From PFJX01 sp031426815 (GTDB lineage Bacteria > Pseudomonadota > Gammaproteobacteria > Burkholderiales > Thiobacillaceae), in NCBI GenBank assembly GCA_031426815.1, contig JASJPG010000008.1, forward strand, positions 1-64,000: a stretch of DNA of 64,000 nt. The letters are read 5' to 3'. Both the position numbers and the translations under genes were made by a program. Below, one piece after another: positions 35,251 to 42,993 of this stretch (positions within the stretch are counted from its first letter, which is position 1; the number at the start of each line of letters is the position of its first letter). Below the pieces are notes generated by a model. It searched no databases and had not been told where the DNA came from. It saw only the letters and a program-made list of their open reading frames with translations.

Positions 35251-35754
35251 TCAATCAGCCAGATAGTTGCCTACGATTTCAAGAATCGTGCGCTCATCTT
35301 CGTCGCTGACGCCGAGGAACGGCCGGGCCGGAATCTTACCGTTGAGACTGCCGAATTGATGCACGGCGGCGCCGGCATCCCAGGCGTCGGCGAATCGATC
35401 GGTTCCGATGGCCACGCCGCCGGGGATCAGTTGCCAGTGAATGGAGTCTTGCAAAAGACCGCTGGCCACCAGCGGTTTTTTGTTCATGGCGTAGCCGGCG
35501 CCCTTGGCCGACAGCTTTCCAGTTTTCTTGGTGTAGCTGCCGGACTTGCGGCCAAGGTAACCAAGAATGGTGGCCTGTGTGTTCGGCGCCCAGCGCTGGC
35601 CATCTGGTCCGGTGCTGGTGTTAAAACGCGCCTGCGTCGATTCCATCAAGCGTTCGCCAATCTCGGACAGCGCCGGCGCCAGGTTATCGATGCGGCCGGC
35701 GAGCTGCTGCAGAGCAGCGAGAACGGTGCGGTTATCGACTTCGACGTTGATCAT
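35251..35754 (-). CDS. virion morphogenesis protein (Mu gpG family)
   Basis: A 167-residue protein of the phage virion morphogenesis family: MINVEVDNRTVLAALQQLAG at the N-terminus and a C-terminal IPARPFLGVSDEDERTIL segment, where the PARPF(L) motif is diagnostic. In Mu the G protein takes part in head-tail joining. It is the last leftward gene before the host junction, and a strong terminator lies between it and the gene upstream, so its expression needs read-through or a separate start. Confidence 0.85.
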   Translation of the reverse strand: MINVEVDNRTVLAALQQLAGRIDNLAPALSEIGERLMESTQARFNTSTGPDGQRWAPNTQATILGYLGRKSGSYTKKTGKLSAKGAGYAMNKKPLVASGLLQDSIHWQLIPGGVAIGTDRFADAWDAGAAVHQFGSLNGKIPARPFLGVSDEDERTILEIVGNYLAD

Positions 35755-35771
35755 GGCAGCGGCATCACCTT

Positions 35772-35801
35772 AAAAAAGAAAGGCCCGCGCGCGGGCGGGC
35801 C
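35772..35801 (-). terminator. intrinsic terminator upstream of gpG
   Basis: On the minus strand GGCCCGCCCGCGCGCGGGCC folds into a GC-rich hairpin followed by TTTCTTTTTT. It is the strongest terminator-like structure in the leftward late operon and lies 17 bp before the G start codon. Confidence 0.75.
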
Positions 35802-35821
35802 GATGGGTATGACGTTGATCG

Positions 35822-36100
35822 CTATTGATCGAGCGCATCGAAGCTTGGAATGCCCTCGAACGGTAGGCCACCAGCTTCAATCCATGCGTCAAGCCGATCC
35901 TGCTCGTCGGGAGAAGACCCGACCGCTGACGAAATACCAATGAGCGTCCCATTAGGTTCAGGGAGTGAACTTGGATCGATACCTTGCTCGCGCAATTGCC
36001 GCAACAGTTCTGGCGGCATGTCTTGGAGCGGGGTTATTGCGGGATTCAGACCAGCATTCTGCAATGAACTCTGCAATTGGGTTGTTTTTGTGAGCGGCAT
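35822..36100 (-). CDS. hypothetical protein overlapping the minor head gene
   Basis: A 92-residue Pro/Leu-rich acidic protein (MPLTKTTQLQSSLQNAG...) with GAGG 9 bp before ATG 36100. Its first 143 bp overlap the end of the minor head gene in another frame. No domain is recognised. The DNA is AT-richer than the surroundings, like the 3' end of the minor head gene, suggesting both arrived together. It may be a partner or cognate regulator of the metalloprotease-like domain. A shorter version could start at Met28 (36019). Confidence 0.5.
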   Translation of the reverse strand: MPLTKTTQLQSSLQNAGLNPAITPLQDMPPELLRQLREQGIDPSSLPEPNGTLIGISSAVGSSPDEQDRLDAWIEAGGLPFEGIPSFDALDQ

Positions 36101-37448
36101 AGCCTGAAACCTCGTTAATCATTCCTTTGGTGATCGCTTCTTTATAGGCCTTGATGATGTCTGCATCAAGACTCAAGCCGAGCAGATCGTCGATCTGGTG
36201 GCCTAGTTCATGGTCGACGACGCTGCGTATTGTCCCGCATCCCGGCGGGAACCAGCCTGACACCTCAAGTTCAGAGAGTCTGGCCTTAAACGCATCTGGC
36301 GCTCCACCCCACTTTGCATTGACCGCAATACCCTGCGCTTCCGGTTGCGCCCACGAATGCGCGAATCTGTTGCCTTTGATGATGGGCTTCTTGATTCTGC
36401 GCCTTGCCCACGCCTCGGCCGCATCTGATGGAACGCCTTTTGCCACCAGGTCAGCCGTGTAATTTCTTACGGCCACCTCAACATATCTGGAATTCTGCGC
36501 TTGTCCGCTGCCGGTAAACCGCTGGTTCTTACGCAGCTCCGGGAACTCCTGCATATGCTCGAACAGACTGCGATTCCATTCGTTGGCCACTTCCGGTTTC
36601 ACGCCGGTGTAGTCAGCGAAGTCGGCAAGATTGTTATCGACGGCCCATTTTGCAGCGGCCTTGCTGGTTTTCTGTTCAGCGAACACGGGCTTGGTGATGC
36701 TGGCCATATCCGCCGCCAGCGCTTTCCCCAGTTCCGGCGGAAGCTTTGCCACCTTCGCTGCCACCAGGTCGCGCATTTCTTGCGCGACGCTGGCGCCGGG
36801 GGCGTAGCCCCATCCTTTGTCGATACCCACTTGCTCGCCAGTCTTGCTGTCGATGGCATCCCAGCCTGCGGGCGGCTTGGATTTGTCGCCCTGGCCAGGC
36901 TGGCGCTGGGCAACAATCCCGCATCTGCAGCCCCAACCGTTTGGCCCAACGTGGGTTTTCCAGAATGGGTGGTCGTGGCGCAAAGTGATGCCGTGCCAGG
37001 CCAGGTGTTCCTGGCGCGGATGCATAACGCTATCGTTGTGCACATAGCGCCAGTAGGGCATGGCGGCCAGCGTGTCGGGGTCTGTCAACTGCTTGTAGCG
37101 GCCGGCGGCGTGGCTGGTGCGGACGTTGGTCTCGTAAATCACCTTGGTACGCCAGGCCTCGCCGGCCTTGGTGCCTTCGCCGGTCCATCCGTGCCATCCG
37201 TGCTTGGCGACGATGCCTTTGAAGTCCTTGCGGAATTGTTCCAGCGTCGTGCGCTGCAGGGGCGAGACGGCTTTACGCAGGTCATCCAGCAAGTCGGCTT
37301 TCATGGCGCCGGCCACGACAAAGGCGCGGTCGTGCGCGCCTTTCCAGATGTCGTCCCAGCGCTCGGTGGGCAGGTTGAGCTTGGTGCGGAAAAAGTCGAT
37401 CTGCTCTTGAAACGGCAGGTTTATCGCCAGCTGCAGCGGATCAGGCAT
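35958..37448 (-). CDS. minor head (MuF/gp30) protein with C-terminal HELGH domain
   Basis: A 496-residue protein. Residues about 1-225 are the MuF/SPP1-gp7 head morphogenesis region (TNVRTSHAAGRYKQL, WGCRCGIVA with its Cys pair). The C-terminal half is unrelated: it contains VVDHELGHQID with a zincin-type HExxH at residues 413-417 and a downstream acidic helix (IAEFIAECWSE) that could supply the third metal ligand. MuF proteins with C-terminal effector domains are known, and are thought to be carried in virions. The 3' part of the gene is visibly AT-richer than the 5' part. It overlaps the portal gene by 8 bp. Confidence 0.82.
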   Translation of the reverse strand: MPDPLQLAINLPFQEQIDFFRTKLNLPTERWDDIWKGAHDRAFVVAGAMKADLLDDLRKAVSPLQRTTLEQFRKDFKGIVAKHGWHGWTGEGTKAGEAWRTKVIYETNVRTSHAAGRYKQLTDPDTLAAMPYWRYVHNDSVMHPRQEHLAWHGITLRHDHPFWKTHVGPNGWGCRCGIVAQRQPGQGDKSKPPAGWDAIDSKTGEQVGIDKGWGYAPGASVAQEMRDLVAAKVAKLPPELGKALAADMASITKPVFAEQKTSKAAAKWAVDNNLADFADYTGVKPEVANEWNRSLFEHMQEFPELRKNQRFTGSGQAQNSRYVEVAVRNYTADLVAKGVPSDAAEAWARRRIKKPIIKGNRFAHSWAQPEAQGIAVNAKWGGAPDAFKARLSELEVSGWFPPGCGTIRSVVDHELGHQIDDLLGLSLDADIIKAYKEAITKGMINEVSGYAAHKNNPIAEFIAECWSESRNNPAPRHAARTVAAIARARYRSKFTP

Positions 37449-38967
37449 TGCCGCCCGCCTCGACCATGCCGGCGAGTTCGGCGGCGGCGAAGGCCAGTGC
37501 CATGATACGCGTCAGCTCTTCGGTATCCAGGTGGCCGTAGGCGTTGACCAGGTCGGCTTGCAGCGCCTCGATTGACGTGGCGGCGTTGACCATTTTGCCG
37601 ATGTCGGCAATAAGGTCGGTCATGGCCTGGGCGGTGTCGCTGGCAAGGCGGGCGGCCTGGATGGCGGGCGCATCGGGCGCATCTTCGGCATCGGCGAACT
37701 CGGCCGCAGGCGCTGTACTCAACGGCTTCCGGATAAACCCGCCAGGGGTTAAGGTTGGATCGGACGGCGGTTCCACCGCCTCATACCCCTCGCCGTAAAC
37801 CTTGGTCACCCGTTTCAAACTGGGCTTGAAGCCCACCGTAAACAGCTTGGAATCCCGCTCCGCCGCCAGCGCCGTATCTTCCGGCTCATCCATCACGCGC
37901 CAGACTTGCGGGTAGGCCGCGCCGGGGAAATTCCACTCGGTCAGCCAGCGGGCAATCGAACCGTTGAACGACATGCAGACCAGATCCGCATCCGCCTTGG
38001 TGATGTCCGCGCGCACATCCGCCTGTTCCTGGTCGCCGCCCAGCTTGCCGGGCGTGCCTTGCGTGCTGGCGGTCTGGCCGATGGTGATGACCAGAATCGC
38101 CGCATTCATCATGCTGACGAACGCCGCATGGTCGGCCGATCCGGAGCGGGTCGCCTCCAGCAGTTCGGCTTGCATGCCCTCCGGGAAGATGATCGCGCTA
38201 TCGCGCTGGATCGCGCGCAGCGCCGACAGCAGCTTGGTCTGGTCGGCAGGGGCGGTACCGGGCGGGAACTTACCGACTGCCGTCGGCGTGCCGAACTTCT
38301 CCAGGAACACCGCCCAGAAACGCAGGCCGTTGCGCTTCAGCCAGACCGGCCAATACAGCCAGTGCGCCAGGCCCAGGCCATAGGGCGCATCGTCGTGGTC
38401 GGCGCCGCAGGCAAAGTGCCAGAACTTGCGCTCCGGCAGCAGCTCACCGTCCGGCTTCTGCATCGTCCGCATGCGCAACCGGCCGGCGCCGTCGAAGCCG
38501 AAGCGTCGGCGATCGCGCACCTTGATGTTATCCAGCGTCACCCGGCCGCCATCCGTTCCCCACATCGCCTCGCCAACCGCAAAGCCATAAAACACGCCGT
38601 ACAACATCTTTTGCGTGATGGCATCCCAGCCCAGTTTTTCAATCTGCTCTTGCAGAAACGCCGCCGCCTGCTTGTCGATGCGCTTGTCGCCGCCCGGCCG
38701 CACCTCGATAGGCCGGCCGATGACCGAATCAATCCGCTGTTGCAATGCCGCCTTGACGTGATCGTCGCGCAGCACCTCGCGGTACAGGCTGTAATCGCCG
38801 CCGCCGCGCTGCATCAACACCGTATCGTCGGGCAGCTCCAGGCGTAGCGGATCGACCATGCCGCGCGTGATGTCGCGGCCATCCAGCGTGCTGGCGATCT
38901 CGCCTCTTATCGGGTTTCTGGAATTGACCGGAACAAGAACGCCGCTCGGGTTGTATTCATAATCCAT
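37441..38967 (-). CDS. portal protein, DUF935 family (Mu gp29-like)
   Basis: A 508-residue portal subunit. The pattern LYREVLRDDHVKAALQQRID and the WDAITQKMLYGVFYGFAVGE region are characteristic of the Mu gp29/DUF935 portal family. The dodecameric portal forms the DNA entry/exit vertex of the head. Its ATG overlaps the terminase stop (TGATG) and its end overlaps the minor head start, so terminase-portal-minor head are translationally coupled. Confidence 0.9.
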   Translation of the reverse strand: MDYEYNPSGVLVPVNSRNPIRGEIASTLDGRDITRGMVDPLRLELPDDTVLMQRGGGDYSLYREVLRDDHVKAALQQRIDSVIGRPIEVRPGGDKRIDKQAAAFLQEQIEKLGWDAITQKMLYGVFYGFAVGEAMWGTDGGRVTLDNIKVRDRRRFGFDGAGRLRMRTMQKPDGELLPERKFWHFACGADHDDAPYGLGLAHWLYWPVWLKRNGLRFWAVFLEKFGTPTAVGKFPPGTAPADQTKLLSALRAIQRDSAIIFPEGMQAELLEATRSGSADHAAFVSMMNAAILVITIGQTASTQGTPGKLGGDQEQADVRADITKADADLVCMSFNGSIARWLTEWNFPGAAYPQVWRVMDEPEDTALAAERDSKLFTVGFKPSLKRVTKVYGEGYEAVEPPSDPTLTPGGFIRKPLSTAPAAEFADAEDAPDAPAIQAARLASDTAQAMTDLIADIGKMVNAATSIEALQADLVNAYGHLDTEELTRIMALAFAAAELAGMVEAGGNA

Positions 38968-40547
38968 CAGAAACCTCCAAAATCTTGTGTGCCGGCCAGC
39001 GTGCCCCAGCCGGTATCGGTGGTCTCACCGCCCGGAATGGCCAGGCCGGAATAGTCGATCTGTTCAACCGCCCGAGCGCCGGCAGACTGGAACTCAATCG
39101 GGATGGTGTCCGCCCGGCTCGCCGCATAGCCCAACAGAATCGCCACACCCGAATCGCCGTGGCGCTGCTGGCCATCGTCGCCGGTGGTGCGCTTGTCCGG
39201 GATCAACGGAATGCCTTTCACCACCTGGAAGGCGCGCAGATCGTCCACCACATCGGCCGAACGTGGCAGCAGGATGGTGCCGTCCTCGAAGGCGCTCTTC
39301 AGCGGCGCCGTGTTCTCGCGGTACCACATCTGGCTCAGCATCACGCACTCGATGCGCGCCGCGCCCCAGCGCTGCATCGCCTTCTCCGCCAAATACTGGC
39401 CATTGCCCCGGCTATCCAGCTTTCCGGCCCGGAAGCGCGGCAAACGGTCGCCGATGTAAAACAACGCCTCGCGCTGCTGGTCGAACGGGCAATTGCCCAG
39501 CTCCACCAAGAAGGGAAACCGCCGCACCAGGTTGGCCTGGATCTGCCAGGGCGCAATCACCGTCAAGTCGCCGGACCGGCCGAAGTCTTCGCCGAACCCG
39601 CTGGCCAGCGACGGATCCAGCGCCACCAGCAGCGGCAGTACGTGTTTTTCCAACCAGTCGCGCATCTCCGCCGTGCGTACCGCCTCCGGCCAGAGCACAA
39701 ATGCACCGAATTCAGGGTGATCCTTTGGCGGCTTCCAGCGCAGCACCGGCGCTTCGAACATGCGCGCCTCGATCAACGCGCGCGACAACCAGGATCCGGC
39801 CGAATTCTTCGGGATGACATCCAGTTCTTCCGCCGCGTTGTCGCCGTAGCGCTTGCGGATACCGTCGATCCACTCCTGCTTGCCTGCAGCCGTCGGCGTT
39901 TTGCCGGTGCGTAGACAGACCCGCTCATACAGCCCATCGGCAATCGCATCGTCGAACGAAACCCGGTGCAGGCTATACGGCAGCTTGCCGGCGCGAATGT
40001 CCTGCACCAGCTCATTGAACGGGTTTTCCGCGCCGTTGTGCGTGCTGATCACATGCACCTCGCCGCCCCAGATCAGCAGCGCCATGGCCGCCTTCAGCAG
40101 CTCGTTCAGATCGGTATGGAATGCAGCTTCGTCAAGGATCACCCGGCCCTGTTTGCCGCGCAGGTTGCGCGGCGCCGACGACAGCGCCTCGATGCGGAAG
40201 CCGCTGGCAAACTTCAGCGTATAGATCGTGATTGCCTTGCGCTCATCGCCATCCAGCCACACCTCTTCAGACTCGGAAATCTCCCCGGCCACCAGCGAAT
40301 ACAGCTTGGCGAACTCCGCGCAGTCCTGGATGAATTCCTTCGCCATATCCTTCATGTAGCCGATATAGAAGCAATCCATGCCGGATGCCGACGCCGCCAG
40401 CAGCGCCGTATCCGCCGCCTCGCCCCAGCTCAGGCCGATTCGGCGCGACTTCTCGATCACCTTCACCGGCGCACGGTCCGCCGCCCAGCGCTGCTGATAG
40501 AGCAGCAGGGCGAGCGGGGTGAGGGGAAAGGTGGGTGAGTCAGTCAT
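38967..40547 (-). CDS. terminase large subunit (Mu gp28-like)
   Basis: A 526-residue packaging ATPase/nuclease from ATG 40547, which overlaps the preceding gene (ATGACTGA). The ATPase half shows the degenerate Walker A of this family (EKSRRIGLSWGEA) and Walker B RVILDEAAFH. The nuclease half begins near residue 330 (VALDPSLASGFGEDFGRSGD). It drives headful packaging of transposed phage genomes with flanking host DNA. Confidence 0.9.
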   Translation of the reverse strand: MTDSPTFPLTPLALLLYQQRWAADRAPVKVIEKSRRIGLSWGEAADTALLAASASGMDCFYIGYMKDMAKEFIQDCAEFAKLYSLVAGEISESEEVWLDGDERKAITIYTLKFASGFRIEALSSAPRNLRGKQGRVILDEAAFHTDLNELLKAAMALLIWGGEVHVISTHNGAENPFNELVQDIRAGKLPYSLHRVSFDDAIADGLYERVCLRTGKTPTAAGKQEWIDGIRKRYGDNAAEELDVIPKNSAGSWLSRALIEARMFEAPVLRWKPPKDHPEFGAFVLWPEAVRTAEMRDWLEKHVLPLLVALDPSLASGFGEDFGRSGDLTVIAPWQIQANLVRRFPFLVELGNCPFDQQREALFYIGDRLPRFRAGKLDSRGNGQYLAEKAMQRWGAARIECVMLSQMWYRENTAPLKSAFEDGTILLPRSADVVDDLRAFQVVKGIPLIPDKRTTGDDGQQRHGDSGVAILLGYAASRADTIPIEFQSAGARAVEQIDYSGLAIPGGETTDTGWGTLAGTQDFGGF

Positions 40548-40776
40548 CCAGGCGGCCTTCGCGCTCACACTTGAGGACGTGTTTTGCCACTCTGTATTCG
40601 ACCCCCAGCGACTCAAGGGCTTCGATGGTCGATTCCTTGATTGCCAGCACCCACGATAGCGCCAGCAAAATCATGAATGCGCACGGAACCCAGATGAAGA
40701 AGGCAAAAAAATAGACCGAGTAGCGATACGCCCGGTATTTGCTGAGGCGCGATTTCATGAAGTCGCGAAGTTTCAC
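40540..40776 (-). CDS. small phage membrane protein
   Basis: A 78-residue protein with a basic N-terminus and a long hydrophobic segment (about 20-46, VYFFAFFIWVPCAFMILLAL) followed by a charged tail. It is coupled to DUF3486 upstream (ATGA) and terminase downstream. The family is not recognised; position suggests a packaging- or lysis-related accessory. Confidence 0.65.
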   Translation of the reverse strand: MKLRDFMKSRLSKYRAYRYSVYFFAFFIWVPCAFMILLALSWVLAIKESTIEALESLGVEYRVAKHVLKCEREGRLDD

Positions 40777-41294
40777 GCCACCCCCAAAATCTTCTTCCGG
40801 ATCAACTCCGCCGACGCATCCGACAACCCGGCCTGCACCGCCACCTTGTCCACTTCCTTCGCCGCCTGTTGCAGCGCCTCGGCGCGGATCTTCGCGCGCG
40901 CCTCGAAGTCGATCTTGGTCGCGCTGGCAATGTCCTTGTTCAGGCGGCCCAGATGCGCCAATTCCTGCGCGTTGAATTCCTCGCCCTCATTGAGATTGCT
41001 GGCCGCGCGGAACGCCAACATGGTCAGCATCTGCCGCACCAGCTGCGACACATCGCCGTTCTCCGGCAGCTGCTCGGCCCAGGTCTTCGCCATGGCCTGC
41101 GCCTGGCGGTAATGCTCCATGCTCTCCTCGACGGATTGCTTGTAGCGCCCCACCGATGACTTGCTCGCCTGGCCGCCCAGCTCCCGGATCAGCCCGACGA
41201 TATCGGCAATGGTCGCGCGCCCTTCGCGGATCGCAGCGTCGACGGCCTCTTTGATCTCCGGCGGCAGGCGGGTGATGTGGGATGGGCGCGGCAT
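40773..41294 (-). CDS. DUF3486 protein (Mu gp27-like, probable small terminase)
   Basis: A 173-residue mostly helical protein from ATG 41294. The N-terminus (PSHITRLPPEIKEAVDAAIR) contains the HTH-like region of DUF3486, the gp27 family positioned directly before the large terminase in Mu-like phages and generally regarded as the DNA-recognition small subunit. The rest is amphipathic helix. Confidence 0.85.
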   Translation of the reverse strand: MPRPSHITRLPPEIKEAVDAAIREGRATIADIVGLIRELGGQASKSSVGRYKQSVEESMEHYRQAQAMAKTWAEQLPENGDVSQLVRQMLTMLAFRAASNLNEGEEFNAQELAHLGRLNKDIASATKIDFEARAKIRAEALQQAAKEVDKVAVQAGLSDASAELIRKKILGVA

Positions 41295-41295
41295 A

Positions 41296-41583
41296 TCAGA
41301 GCTTCCGCCCGACGCCATGCACCCGCACCGCCCCATGCGACACATCCAACCCAAGCAGCGTCAGCTTCGCGCGCAGCGTCAAGCCTGGAATGCCGGACAG
41401 CGACACCAGCCCGGCCTCAGCCAGCCAGGTCAAATCCTTTGCCACAAAGCCACCCGGCAAGTGCCTCGAACTCAACACCATGCCCAGCATGGCTTCGCCC
41501 TCCGCGTAGTCCTGCGCCTCGGCCAGAATATCCAGCAGCTCACGGCGGCGCGCCTCTTCCACCAGGGTTTGCAGGTCGCTCAT
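41296..41583 (-). CDS. small Mu gp26-position protein
   Basis: A 95-residue protein (MSDLQTLVEEARRRELLDIL...). Its pattern of an N-terminal helix followed by a winged-helix-like ARHLPGGFVAKDLTWLAEAG region fits the small VpaChn25_0724-type phage proteins found between DUF2730 and DUF3486. It may be a structural adaptor or DNA-binding protein. Coupled at both ends (ATGA with the upstream gene). Confidence 0.65.
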   Translation of the reverse strand: MSDLQTLVEEARRRELLDILAEAQDYAEGEAMLGMVLSSRHLPGGFVAKDLTWLAEAGLVSLSGIPGLTLRAKLTLLGLDVSHGAVRVHGVGRKL

Positions 41584-41909
41584 TTCGGCCCCTTGATCAG
41601 CGATTCATAAACAAGATTCAGAATGCGGGTCTGGCTGCTGCTCTCGCCCTCGATCCGCTTCAGCGCACCAGCCACCTCATTGATGCGCTGATGCAGCTGC
41701 GCCAGATGGTCATGGTTCGGGCTCATCTCCACCCCCTTTTCCAGGCTGGTCAGGCGATCGGCATGCACATCCAGCTTCTTATCAATCTCCTCCTGCAGCG
41801 TGCTGATCCGCCCGTTGGTGACCTTGTCGCGGCTCGCCAGGTACATCCAGCCGAAGCCCAGCAAAGTGCCCAGTTTCCAGACAATATCGATGACTAGACT
41901 CAGGTCCAT
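41580..41909 (-). CDS. DUF2730 protein (Mu gp25-like)
   Basis: A 109-residue protein: an N-terminal membrane helix (about 10-27, IVWKLGTLLGFGWMYLA) then a coiled coil (about 35-100). This is the DUF2730 architecture found in the lysis-to-packaging interval of Mu-like phages. Its function is not established; a membrane-tethered coiled coil would suit a lysis or injection accessory. Confidence 0.8.
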   Translation of the reverse strand: MDLSLVIDIVWKLGTLLGFGWMYLASRDKVTNGRISTLQEEIDKKLDVHADRLTSLEKGVEMSPNHDHLAQLHQRINEVAGALKRIEGESSSQTRILNLVYESLIKGPK

Positions 41910-42133
41910 CAGCTTCCCCTCCCATTGATCTTCTTCATGCGCTCAGCGCGCTCCCAGTCGTCGCGGCAATCGGCATCGCAAAAGCGCGCGCCACCGCCGG
42001 TGATGGCGCCGCAGTAATGGCACTCGCCGGTATAGGCCAGCGCGTTCTTGGCAGCCTGATAGCGCCGCTCCCGCTCGCAATCCTCCTGATACTGCTGCTC
42101 GCGAAACTGCGCGCGGTCGATGTCATCCGGCAT
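41909..42133 (-). CDS. TraR/DksA-like zinc-finger protein
   Basis: A 74-residue protein from ATG 42133. The N-terminal DRAQFREQQYQEDC helix and a C-terminal four-cysteine site (CHYCG...CDADC) resemble phage TraR/DksA proteins that bind the RNA polymerase secondary channel. The Cys spacing is C-x2-C-x10-C-x3-C. Its start overlaps the stop of the small membrane ORF upstream. Confidence 0.65.
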   Translation of the reverse strand: MPDDIDRAQFREQQYQEDCERERRYQAAKNALAYTGECHYCGAITGGGARFCDADCRDDWERAERMKKINGRGS

Positions 42134-42224
42134 ATAGACACCCCAGCCACCCCAGCAACACCATTGCCGCCAGCACAATCACCGTGCCGACGGCCTCTTG
42201 TTTCCACAGATCGCGTTCACGCAT
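42123..42224 (-). CDS. 33-residue single-helix membrane peptide
   Basis: A short frame from ATG 42224 with GAGGG 8 bp upstream encodes MRERDLWKQEAVGTVIVLAA and a hydrophobic run ending LLGWLGCLYAG. It overlaps the zinc-finger gene's start. A charged N-terminus plus one membrane helix, inside the lysis region, suits a small holin-like or regulatory peptide. Too short for family assignment. Confidence 0.5.
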   Translation of the reverse strand: MRERDLWKQEAVGTVIVLAAMVLLGWLGCLYAG

Positions 42225-42227
42225 CGC

Positions 42228-42776
42228 TCAATCCCTCACGGCGGACCCGGCGCCGTTAGCGCCCACTCCGCCAGCGTCCGCAGTTGCTCCCGACACAGTT
42301 GATACTGCTGCGCCACCTCGATGTGATTCGCCAGCAGTTCCATCAACAAACCCGATGCGGGCTGCAGCAACTCCGGGCATGGCTGCGTAAGGTGCGGCGG
42401 CGGCAGGCGCAGCGGCAACGGTGCCGGCATTGGCGGCGGTCCAGAGGCGCAGCCCGTCAGGGTCAAGGCCACAAGGCAAATCATCGGAATGGATAAGCGC
42501 ATAGCGGCTGGCCTCCTGGTTGAGTGAGCGGTAAACGACGCGGATGGCGGCCGTGCGCGCCTCATGGCTGCTCAGCACTTCGGCATCCTGGCGGGCGATT
42601 TCATTCGCCTGCTCGATGGCGCGGCGCAGGTGTTCGGCCTGGGCCTTTTCCGAGGCGGCTGCGGCGGCCTGGCGCTCGTCGGCGCCGCCGTCGTGCTGGC
42701 CGAGCAGATAGAGGCCAAGCGGGATCAGGCAGACAGCAAGCAGGCCGCCCAGGCGTAACCAGAGGCTAGACGGCAT
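42228..42776 (-). CDS. inner-membrane spanin (Rz-like)
   Basis: A 182-residue protein from ATG 42776. An N-terminal membrane anchor (about 8-26, LGGLLAVCLIPLGLYLLG) precedes a long helical periplasmic domain (about 35-100) as in Rz i-spanins. A complete lipoprotein gene lies inside it in a different frame, the classical Rz/Rz1 arrangement. The Ala-rich C-terminal half is the part forced by that overlap. Confidence 0.78.
   Translation of the reverse strand: MPSSLWLRLGGLLAVCLIPLGLYLLGQHDGGADERQAAAAASEKAQAEHLRRAIEQANEIARQDAEVLSSHEARTAAIRVVYRSLNQEASRYALIHSDDLPCGLDPDGLRLWTAANAGTVAAAPAAAAPYAAMPGVAAARIGFVDGTAGESHRGGAAVSTVSGATADAGGVGANGAGSAVRD
42236..42502 (-). CDS. outer-membrane spanin lipoprotein (Rz1-like), nested in Rz
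   Basis: An 88-residue lipoprotein from ATG 42502, entirely inside the Rz-like gene in another frame. Signal peptide with lipobox LTGC (Cys18 by its numbering), then a proline-rich segment (GPPPMPAPLPLRLPPPH) and a short helix. This is the hallmark of Rz1 o-spanins, which join Rz across the periplasm to fuse the membranes in the last step of lysis. Confidence 0.78.
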   Translation of the reverse strand: MRLSIPMICLVALTLTGCASGPPPMPAPLPLRLPPPHLTQPCPELLQPASGLLMELLANHIEVAQQYQLCREQLRTLAEWALTAPGPP

Positions 42777-42993
42777 CGGTTGCCCCCTTCTGCCAGCGGT
42801 CATCCAGCGTCGCAAACCCGATGTAGGCGCCCACCACCGCGCCCGCAAACAGATAAAACGGCCCGGCCAGCGCCGCCAGCGTCGTGCCGTCGACAGCCAG
42901 GCCCAGCAGCGGAAACGCCAGCGCGGCAATCAATGCCAGCCAGCTCATGGCACGGCGGTTGCGCCAGCGGTCGACCGGGTTGTCGGCGTTCAT
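42766..42993 (-). CDS. putative holin, two-helix membrane protein
   Basis: A 75-residue protein with a basic N-terminus and two hydrophobic helices (about 16-34 and 39-60) followed by a short charged tail. Position between the amidase and the spanins points to the holin or an accessory holin. No named family is recognised. Confidence 0.6.
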   Translation of the reverse strand: MNADNPVDRWRNRRAMSWLALIAALAFPLLGLAVDGTTLAALAGPFYLFAGAVVGAYIGFATLDDRWQKGATDAV

